DNA from: Litoditis marina
Taxonomy: Eukaryota; Nematoda; Chromadorea; Rhabditida; Rhabditidae
Length of the DNA stretch: 64,000 nt
Reading direction: 5' to 3'
NCBI GenBank assembly: GCA_964036275.1
Contig: OZ038434.1
Coordinates: 16,047,879-16,111,878 of the forward strand
Position numbers and translations under genes: made by a program. The first letter of the stretch is position 1. Each line of letters starts with the position of its first letter. The notes under the pieces are model-generated. The model made no database searches and was not told where the DNA came from. It saw only the letters and a list, made by a program, of their open reading frames with translations. Below are positions 55,401 to 64,000 of this stretch, in pieces.

Positions 55401-58110
55401 GTCACTGGTGCCCAGCTCGGAATGCCTCTGTAGAAGATGTTCAAGACTTGGGATCTTGTATGGATTTGGGTTGAAGCTGGATTTACGGAAACGGTCAGTC
55501 TACAACAAGAGGTAATCCATCATCACGTCAGATCGTCAGGAATGTTCGAATTTTTGCAGAGCTCGAAAAGATGTTATTATTTCGAATGAACCTACCTTTA
55601 TCTCCAAATAGAGAAGTTGATCTACCAGCCGTTGCATCTGATTTTCCACAGTAGATATATCGTCGGAAATCTGAACAATTGTGAGCGTGTCTTCCGAACA
55701 GAGTGCTGGCAACTTGAAGTATATGCAATGGTTACATTTTTAGTATTTTTTCCTTCAACCTTCAATTTGTTTCTATTGTTTCCAAATGTGGGATACTTAT
55801 AAAGGTACGACCAAACCGTGGGCGACCTGGTATGCGGCAAATTCTGCAATGTGCTATTTAGAACTGAATGTGTCCTTCATGTTCACACTGACACTGCGTC
55901 TATAGTTTCAGCGCCCGGATTCGGAGACGTAAGTGCGAACGTGTGAAGTATAAATATCGATGGTGCTTTGTTTATCTCATTCGATATATATCTCTTACCT
56001 GAACACTTCCGCAAGCAAATTTTACAGTGGGAAGTATGAACACAACCCGAACGAATCATACTTCGAACGGTAATCGTAGGCTCATCAAAAATGTTCTGTT
56101 TCACATACTCACTTGTTGAATTCCGGAAGTAGTTGCTAAATTCTGATCCTGACAAACCGGTAGCGTCCTTTTCGCTGGAGATGCAACTTGGTTGGATCCA
56201 TTCCTGCCACATAGATTGACGGCTTAAATCAGAAGGATGGTCTCTACGCCAGTTTGTTTGAAATCCCACGGCCTCATTTGAAGGACTGCGGTAGTTTCAG
56301 TCCAATATCACCTTTTCCGGTTCTGGTTATTTTAGTTGGGAAAATCTCACTTTCGACAGGCTAATTCGGTACATTATACGAGTATGGAATCTACTTTTTT
56401 TGAGCTTAACATAACATTTGTGAAAACTAGCGCAAACTGTAGCTAGAAATCGTTGTTGTTCAAAAAAAAAACAAAAAAACTTCTTACCATAACTCTTCAT
56501 GCCAGCTTCTTGACACTTTTTGAAGCGACACGCCCTACAAGTCGTTCGAGTACCTGTAACTGGTATTTATCAGTAGGGCGTTCGAGAGCAATATGTTTTA
56601 TTAGTTCTGAGCTTTCACATCTTCAAATCGTTTGCCTAGATTAAGCATGAGATTTTCAAACAAACTCCAACACCTATACCTAGGTTTCTCAGAAAGTTTT
56701 CCAGAGGATTCTCTTTGCCATTCGTAAGCTAAGTCTACAAGGTTCTTACATGCTGTCACAAGCTCAAACACACCATTGCGTTCGAAATGTAAATAATGCT
56801 CAGCGGGCAAAGAACGACAATTCTTTACATCAGTTTGGCAATGGAAAGCAATGAGACCGTTATCTTCGAATAAGATTTTAAATTTGACGCACGTCGCTTC
56901 ATAATTTTTGTTCTCTTTATCATTCCAACTGTTGACCACATTGAATATGGGACAAAAGAAGCAATCAAAAGAGCCATGTTGTGTATCATTGTAAGTTTTC
57001 TATCCTTTTTCTACAATACAAGTTAGTTGTTTATCAGGTGAAATTCATTTATATGTTACTGTATAGTTCACACATTTCCCAACTGGACATTGGATAGCTT
57101 GCCAATGAAATTTGAAGACAGTTTTTGAACATGTTGAAACACTTCAAAACATTATAAATTTATATGAAGGGTTCTTCCCGTTCGATATAATTCGTGTTCA
57201 AGAAAATGTTCTGTAAAATATATGTTTCCTCTAAATAACAGTCTTCCAAAGTTTTTGGCACGCTGCCACCGAGTCCAGTTGGGGAATGTGAGCACTATAT
57301 TGAGTGTTCTCACTTCTGGGTCGTTGCTCGAGACAGTTCAGAGTGTACTTGCACTCATATTTGTTTCCCGATATCACTGTTCGACGGAAGAAAGTCTTGC
57401 AACCATTGCAGGAAGGCGCCTGAAAACAATCGATGTGAGGATGAGTTTTGATAATCGTACAAAAACTACCTCGACATTTCAAGTTTTATAGTGTTGACGT
57501 TGAGCAGTTGAGCAGCTCAAATTTTCCCACTTTACTATCTTTGATAACAAAAATTAAACCGCAGGGAAAGATTTGATATATTTCTTTGATTTATACTTCA
57601 TACAAACTTCAGAGTATAACCTTTTTCGGAAAGAAATCCAATAACTGACCTCATAATGGTATCCTGTGGCGGCTGAACCGCAAACGGCGCAGTGTTTCGG
57701 ACAAACATTCCGTGGGAAATCTTCAAAGGGAAGACGTTCCACGTCTAGTTTATCACAAAGAAAACGTGCCTGAGACGGACGGCATCTGAACAATGGTAAA
57801 CGTCGAGTGGAAAGATGTCCCGCAAAACTGTTTATTCAGAAGAACCAAATGAATCTGTTGGTAAGTTTGGCGACGTTCATTGACAGTCGGACATGGAGAA
57901 TATAACTATGACGTTGAGACGACAAAAACATGATGTTTTTGTTGTTTAGTTGTTTTGTTGTTCCTTGACTTACGTTTTGCCAACAACTTTCAGAACGTAC
58001 TCGGTTGTTGATGGTGATGCGTAATGTTGCTTTGCGTGTTCATTCTCTGGACTGAGGCTGTAGTCCGGAACCTCAACCTTTACGCTGGTCGTCATCTCGT
58101 TCGGGTTCAT
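52464..58110 (-). CDS. N7: nuclear hormone receptor, divergent DBD
   Basis: Exons (- strand order): 57974-58110, 57650-57785, 57314-57419, 56488-56553, 56113-56222, 55596-55670, 55392-55499, 54863-54921, 54501-54588, 53808-53932, 53358-53479, 52924-53017, 52464-52617 (TGA); 459 residues, all phases consistent. The N-terminus is MNPNEMTTSVKVEVPDYSLS; the ATG follows a GTTCAG acceptor by two nt. DBD: C78, C81, C95, C98 with P-box CNGCKT, then CKYTLNC and TTCRACRFKKC. The usual extra Cys before CRAC is absent, and the GMNP that closes every other DBD here is GMKS, so DNA contacts may differ. The hinge reads AVNLCGRNGSNQVASPAKRT and uses a less typical acceptor (ATTTAAG). Ligand-binding landmarks are FNPNPYKIPSLEHLL, PMPDWPLPNLS, DWFTFDLLLTVEYSK, KEEYVLLKAIMLCNP and GTAGPARYASTLAL. 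The third intron (760 nt) contains an intronless 138-codon frame on the same strand. Confidence 0.88.
56601..57014 (-). CDS. Unidentified intronless open frame inside N7 intron 3
   Basis: About 138 codons are open from an acceptor-like GGATAG to a double stop TAA TAA, on the same strand as N7 and wholly between its two DBD exons (57314 and 56553). N7 exons on either side join in phase without it, so it is not needed for the receptor. The translation looks like real protein: balanced composition, DCFFCPIFNVVNSW near the start, several Cys and a HC pair (GLIAFHCQ), then ERNGVFELVTACKNLVDLAY. There is no in-frame ATG near the start; the only ATGs there are in another frame. The CxxC...HC spacing loosely recalls a zinc finger, but no family was recognised. 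It may be a captured exon, a relic, or an alternative exon. Confidence 0.4.
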
Positions 58111-60873
58111 TTCTGAACGAGAACTAAATCATTTCCACGTAGAACCAAATGAAAGTTGGAACAGTCAAATGAAAGACTTTTGAAGACGAGCGACAGTTTC
58201 AATAATAGCGGAGGATAATGAGAAAAAGAAAAAGAAACATATTGAGCAGTTGCACATGCTACCAAAAGTTGAAAACTGTACAATGGGAATGTTGGTTCAA
58301 TCCAATACTCAATTCTGGCGAAAATGATCGAGAAATATGATCGTGACCACTTTTCCAGGTGAATGTAACGTAAAACCAGAAACAAGATTTGAATATGAAT
58401 GAAAAAGTATTAATAGAAAGATGAGCAACCTCATTGGCGATTTCCACAGAGTGTGTGAAAAGCGTGGTAAATTAAACTTTTTATTGAAGATTTGTATTGA
58501 AATTCTCTTTGCGGGTCCACCTTAGGATTTCATTATCAATTATCATATCAGCGTTTGTTGGCAACAAAGTTAGGATAAACATAATGAGCCAGACAGCAGT
58601 CTCTAATTGTTCATCAGGATGACGATTAAAAGCGTCTGGGCACACAATTTGATCAGTCTTGTTTGACGTCGGACCAAAAAGTGTCTTGCGGTTGTGCTTT
58701 GCTCGTCGCGCGGTGTTGCCAAATCGATTGTGTGCACCTGGCTGGCTAGGTGTTGCACCCACAATATGTGCACTTCTATCAACACAGAGGATTAGGCGAA
58801 CCGTTTCTCGCCAATGAGCATGACTAACGTGTTCTGAGATTAAGACAATCAACTCATTGTTATGGACATGAAGTATAGAAAAGCAGGCCAAAAACTGTAC
58901 ATCTCGGTCTGTTCTGCTGTGTTTTGTAGTTTGATCCGGTGGTGTTCACGTTGTGGTTCAATGACGTGGATTTCTCGACAAATCAAACTACAATTCAGAT
59001 CTACAAGTTATCACCCTTATAATATTAAATTTCTGAAACGCGTTACACGGGTGGTAAAAATGACGTTAACTTCTGGATGTGTACTTAAGAACATTTTGTT
59101 GTTCCACCCTGCTCAAATGACAATGAAATTTGTTATGCAGGCCAAACAGAAACATGGAAACTACATAGTACTCAATTCCGTGGACAAGTGAAAGCTGTTG
59201 CAAAATCTGTTCGATGGTGCCACTCTAACTGATTGAAAATTTTCCATTCCAAACTACGAAATACCCAATAACCTAATCTCGTGGACTTACAACAGTCTAA
59301 TGCAGATAGAAAAGACTAATGACGCAAATTGTCTAAGTACATTAATGATAACACGGGAAAAATAGGATGTTTTGTTTGAGTCTGCGAATGTAACATTTTG
59401 AACATGATCGAAAATCGCATTTGCTCGGTGATTGACGGAATAAAAGATTGCGCTAATGTTTTTATGATATTTTGAACGTCGCCATATCGTTTATGTATTT
59501 CTGGTGCCGTTATCAAGGTGGGTGAAACATGAAAACGATAAAAGTCGCTGATAAGTAAGTGGACAAAGAGCAAAGAGTTTCGTTTCCTATTAACCATGGG
59601 AAGATGACAAGAATGACGTTTGCTTAATCATGTCATGAACAATCTGTGCACCACAGATGGAACGTACTATGAAGTCAAAACCCAAACTGTTTAGTAAGAT
59701 TCTAGGAAACAATAAAGGACTACTCCTTTTCAATTTTCAATGTTTCCAGGGATCTTATTTGTCCTCCTCTCTATGTTAAACTTAGTATATGCAAATGAAT
59801 TCCTCACACGGGAATGGAAACGTCTAGTACTGCAGCAGAATACTAAAGTACACACTTGATTTTACCAATTACTACTTTAATAGCAAATTCCCACATTGCA
59901 GCCTGCACTTCGGACCACTCTCTGTAATAGAGAACGAGAACCGAATGCGGAAACCGTTAGCCTTCCTCATTTTTTGATGTTACGAGACTATCTGATGTAT
60001 TTTCGATATTTATAGCGGTGTACGCCTCAAAAACGGAAAAACTAACATGTTATACGGTCTGACCTTATGTTAGTTGGTGGCGATGGCTATCTAGTTGGCA
60101 ACCTAGTAAAAAGCCCTTCCTTGGACGTATTTGCAACAACAATTTGAATAGTCGAATATTCATTGAACCATAAATGAGTTCAGCAGAGAAAAAGGAAATG
60201 AATATATAAGGAAATCCTGACAGCTGTACTGAGCGAATCAAACTGATGTAGAGTTATAATGATTTCAAATATCCATTCAATTCTGTTTGGTTTACAATAA
60301 TGGTGTTTTGAAGCAAATACAGTTTTCTTTTTTAACTCACATTGGATGTGAGAATGGAGAAAATCTCAATTTATGCATTCTGGTTGTACGTTTGGTACTT
60401 TATTTCTCCGAAATAATCAATGGTATTCAGGGGTTTTTGATTACTGTGACTAAACAAAATTTATCTGTCTTCTTTTGATTCTCAGCGATAATTCTCGTAC
60501 ATTCTTCGAAGAAAACTTAGACTAAAGTCAAACATCAGTCCTCTGTTGACACTAACATTCCTTCTTGCTTGGAAAAATATATCGAATCGAAATAACGGAT
60601 ATGATTTCCGTAGATTAAAGGTTTGAGATGTCAAGGTTTATTTATTCTGGATTTCATGTTGTTTGTTCTTTTCCAACAAGAGGTTCGTATGCTGCGTTTA
60701 TCTGATTTAGCAAATTACTTTACTACTACTTCTGCTGAGGGAAGCACGTGCCATGCGAGAGTTCCGAAATTGTTCGGTTTTTAAAATGAACGAATAGGTG
60801 TGTTTATTCAAATAATTTATTATAATTCATCTACTACCCAATAATAAGAGATCAATATTGTTGAAACGTCCTA
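58111..60873. other. Intergenic region between N8 and N7
   Basis: About 2.8 kb, AT-rich. A 136-codon - strand frame (58481-58891) and a 109-codon + strand frame (58862-59191) are open but have no splice partners or recognisable domain. No promoter island of the N3-N6 type was found. N8 poly(A) candidates lie at 60803-60822 (TTTATT on the + strand). Confidence 0.4.
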
Positions 60874-63790
60874 TTAGTGCAAAAGTTCCTCGAGAAACTT
60901 GATGGAGAACACCTTGGGACACTTGATGCTCATCAACAGGTGGTAGTCCTTCTGGAACTTGGCCAAGTGTTCCAGACGAGCTATGAGCGCCAGATTTGCA
61001 GCGTAACGAGCGGGACCAGCTTCACCACTGAATATACTGTTTTATATAAAACCATTGAGAACAATTATAGAATTGGTTATTTTTGTTACCAGTAATAGAG
61101 CGAGAACCCGGAGCACTGTCGTTTTCAATCAGGGCATTAATGTAGAACGCTATGTTCTCTACCTACTTTTACTGTCGTTGATGAACCTCGACATGTAATG
61201 AACCTGCTTGATGAACCTCGACATGTAATGAACCTTATATATAACAAAAATAACGTACAAGTGCGCCAAACAGTAGATACACAGAATGTTGGACATCTTC
61301 TGCTTTTCAGTAGTTAGCACTTTAACAGCGAGGGGAGAAAGGTCGGGGACACCTGGAATGATATAATATTTGATACATGGATGGTCGTTTTCGCTGAATA
61401 CGTATTTTGATCCCGCCGCATTTCAGTCGTGTGTTCAACTACAGTCCATCAACCGGCAGGTGTAAGTAGTGTTTCAGAGCTGCAAATAAATACATTAATA
61501 ATTATCTACGAAACCATGATGAACTCACTTGCATTACATATAATTATCGCCTTGATTAAGACGTACTCCGTGCGAGTTATCCTGTTTCGAATCAACGGCG
61601 CAATCGTCTCTTTCTTAGCCATGGCAGAGCGAGTCCCTATCTCACCAGCTCTGGAAACAGTTCAAACTTGGACAGTATTTTTGGGTAAATATAACAGTAG
61701 TTGTGGTTTCGCACACCATAGCGGCATAATCGACTTATTATGTACCTATCTGTCTCTCTGGCTCTCAAAATGGTAAGATATTTGTTGTTTAACTGTCCTG
61801 AGTGAACGCTAATACGTACAATACAGCGCTTGTCGGAGTAATCGTTACAGTTTTATCCCGCTTAACTTGAGTCAGAACCAAAACTCTGATGTTGATGGAT
61901 ATTTTACTACAACTCAACGGTAATCACTGCCGTTATCACCAACCAGGGTCACTAAGTCAGAAAATGATCAGGGCAAAACTATAAGCTCTGTTCAGATGTG
62001 TTTTCTCGGCATTTTAAGGCGTAACTCAAAATTAATTATGGTCATTTACATTGTTCTCTCGATTTCAATAGCGCAGCATGTGCATGAGACGTCTTTCAAA
62101 GGACCGTACATCTTAATTTGATATCAGTGGACACCTGTGAGCAAAAATGAACATAATTATCGGGATCAGTGAAAAATCTTCGGTCGTTTTTGGGCAAACA
62201 TGACTCAGGCAATATCGCGTAAGCTGTTTAGCAACATCACGTACCATATTTTTTTGGAGACGCGCACAAGTTATCCGCAAAACGTCCGTAAAACGTATCA
62301 TAAATTTGATCACGTAAAATTGACATACTTGTGCTTTAGTTATTTTACCTCGTTTTTGATTCGAATAAGAATAAAGTTGTGTGTACTAAAACCGATTTCA
62401 CATTTCGCCTAAACGATTTGCGATACAGTAACCCTGATGGATAGTCGCACCAAAAGTGGCACTATAAAAAGGCTTCGTACTCGACCCATTTTTTGTTTTT
62501 TTGCCGTTGTAATCGTAAGGCACCACCCCACCAATACAATTTTCAAGCAGTATATTGAGTTTTAATGTTTCCTAATCAAAGTGAAACGAACCCTTTGAAT
62601 TAGGATATTGTGTCACAGGTATAATGCGACGGCGAATTCAACTATCATTATATCACCCACTGTTCGCTTGGCCGTGGAAGACACGTTCCGTCCGGGTGCG
62701 TTATCCAGTCAGATTGATGGGAGTAGGAAAAGAAAGCCTGGACGAGATTGACACACATCAAGCTTACCGACTTCATCAGTAAAACCTGAAATAATTCCAG
62801 TATAATGAGGGTCAATTTTATTTATTTCTGTCTTTCGGCAGAATTGAACCTGCGAGCAAACGATTCGTAGCGGGGCACATGCCCGGGATGCTTCGGAATC
62901 GAAGACGTCGGAGCGTACATAGTGGCAAGCGAGATACACAGTATCCTCCGCTTTTCCGTTGACGACGACTATAACGTGTCAGAACAAGCAACTAGTTGGT
63001 CGAGTGGTGAGGTGCCGCTCATATGACATGAGTTCGATCCCACTGATCGCAACCTGCTGCTAGAAAACGTGATAGCGGCATTTAATTTTATTTCTGCCCA
63101 CCTTTGAACAACTTTCAAAAACTTCCAAAAACAAACACGGACTTCAAAAATTATTGATCCATAACTGTGAAATGTGTGTGTCACATTTACTTTTGCGGAA
63201 AGTCACGTGTTGAATTGCGATTACACTCATGGGTTCTGTTCATAACTGCCGATGTACGTTGACGTTTTCCATTTCTGTTCCATGTTTTCTGCTTGTTGGA
63301 CTCAAACAATTTCTCACTTTGTCAAACAATTTGTCCCTGTGATTCCATAATAATGTATTATTGATGTTTCAGCGGCATTATGAACACACAATTTACCTTG
63401 TCCTTTCTCGAAATCTTATGGAAGAACCCGAACGTCTTCGCGTATTCCAATGTTCCCAACAGGTCGAATGAAAGCCATTGCTTCCTACCGCTAAAATGTT
63501 ATATTATTGTTAGTGAGATTATTCAATGTTCAAGTTTTTCATAAGTATTTGCAATTCACCCACACAACTTCCGTAAAGACTTAAAAACTGCTAGTCAAAA
63601 AATATTCACGTGAAACTTATTGGACATACTAATTTGAGGAGAATAAGTATCGTGAGTTGCCCTCAGGAGAAGGTCATGATTTTCTCATGAGAATATCACG
63701 AGCACCTCTCGTGAGCCTGGAGTGGAAATCTTACCCGTCTTTGTCCCATCCCCGGCCATGGTTATGATCTATCGGCCAATTAGGCATAGG
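60874..63790 (-). CDS. N8: nuclear hormone receptor, partial (3' half)
   Basis: Exons seen (- strand order): 63735-63790, 63397-63490, 62661-62785, 61529-61650, 61259-61352, 60874-61027 (TAA); 214 residues, all phases consistent and lengths equal to those of N7 (94, 125, 122, 94 and 154 nt for the shared exons). Landmarks are PMPNWPIDHNHG, RKQWLSFDLLGTLEYAK, SYSHQSDWITHPDG, RTEYVLIKAIIICNA and GEAGPARYAANLAL. The DBD and first ligand-binding exons must lie right of the window; the last 200 nt look like intron. The donor after 62661 is weak (CA|GTGGGT) but is the only one in the right phase. Introns contain a SINE-like copy, a TTAAAGGGACCGT-type element and a 30-bp tandem duplication (61179-61237). 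Confidence 0.85.
62095..62599. mobile_element. TTAAAGGGACCGT-type element, copy in N8 intron
   Basis: The interior closely follows the copy in N1: GACGCGCACAAGTTATCCGC against GACGCGCACAAATTGTCGGC, followed in both by CAAAACGTCCGT..AACGTATCATAAAT and by AAGTTGTGTGTA. The ends (CAAAGGACCGTAC and CGAACCCTTTGAA) are decayed. Confidence 0.6.
62815..62973 (-). repeat. tRNA-derived SINE-like element, copy 3
   Basis: A diverged copy of the element at 47100-47284: the B-box side (GCAGAATTGAACCTGCGAGCA on the + strand) and the companion segment ending in TTTTCCGTTGACGACGACTA are recognisable. It lies in the N8 intron between exons 63397-63490 and 62661-62785. Confidence 0.5.
62983..63062 (+). repeat. 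tRNA-like sequence
   Basis: TTGGTCGAGTGGTGAGGTGC resembles an A box and GAGTTCGATCCC a B box at about tRNA spacing, but no complete cloverleaf with a clear acceptor stem could be folded by eye. Probably a tRNA pseudogene or a second SINE head next to copy 3. Confidence 0.35.
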
Positions 63791-64000
63791 CTGAAACGTG
63801 AGGCAATTTGTAATTGTAATGTGATAATTGTTTCGGTAAAGCATTGTGTACTAAAGATGTTCAGTTGTAACTTCAAGAATAAATAAAAATGTAGTTGATT
63901 CAATTGTATATCCGGTTTTCAACACTACAAATATTTTTAGAAAATGAATAAAGTGATAATAAATCTGTCCACTCAGAAAATTCAACTCTTTCTGAGCATT

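Noticed and set aside
55883..56269. 128-codon - strand frame in N7
   Set aside because: It covers the hinge exon 56113-56222 in the wrong frame; the frame entered from the ATTTAAG acceptor gives the family-like AVNLCGRNGSNQ and correct phases on both sides.
58481..58891. 136-codon - strand frame between N8 and N7
   Set aside because: No splice partner, no recognisable domain and unremarkable composition; left as intergenic, though it could be a relic.

Overview
The window looks like a piece of a Caenorhabditis-type nematode chromosome arm. It is AT-rich, its genes are split into many small exons with TTTCAG-like acceptors, and it carries many short inverted-repeat and tRNA-derived repeats. 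Most start codons follow a CAG that could be a spliced-leader acceptor. It is dominated by a tandem array of nuclear hormone receptor (NHR) genes of the expanded nematode 'supplementary' type (P-box CNGCKT). All gene models were built by hand by joining exons whose reading frames, intron phases and lengths match across the paralogues. No database search was possible, so no gene symbols are given.

Layout, left to right. N1 (1-3819, + strand): 3' part of an NHR gene, ligand-binding half only; its 5' end lies left of the window. M1 (4827-6830, -): small unrecognised protein with one N-terminal membrane segment. N2 (7125-11916, -), N3 (14060-20756, -), N4 (22819-28145, -), N5 (32787-39565, -), N6 (42044-47589, -) and N7 (52464-58110, -): NHR genes whose coding sequence can be followed from start to stop. 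N8 (60874-63790, -): 3' half of another NHR; its 5' end lies right of the window. The - strand paralogues share one exon plan (DBD split over three exons, then hinge and ligand-binding exons with nearly fixed lengths such as 66, 75, 108, 94 and 151/154 nt and fixed phases), so they arose by tandem duplication. N3 and N4 are the closest pair.

The products should be nuclear transcription factors that bind DNA through two zinc fingers and sense ligands through a divergent ligand-binding domain. Nothing in the window shows their ligands or targets. Four paralogues (N3-N6) carry a shared upstream block (TTGTACACGT followed by CTCCGCC, with GATA-like and TGACGTCA sites in some) 1.1 to 3.8 kb before the start codon, which suggests shared regulation.

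Intergenic and intronic DNA holds a 2.6-kb nested palindrome (28.2-30.9 kb), three copies of a tRNA-derived SINE-like element inside NHR introns, four copies of an element with TTAAAGGGACCGT ends, a 370-bp inverted-repeat element with a 7-bp target duplication, hairpin elements, a (GA)n microsatellite and a 22-nt poly-G run. An intronless 138-codon open frame lies inside an N7 intron. N6 lacks an AG at one acceptor. N2 and N5 have each lost an ancestral donor and apparently lengthened an exon to the next one.
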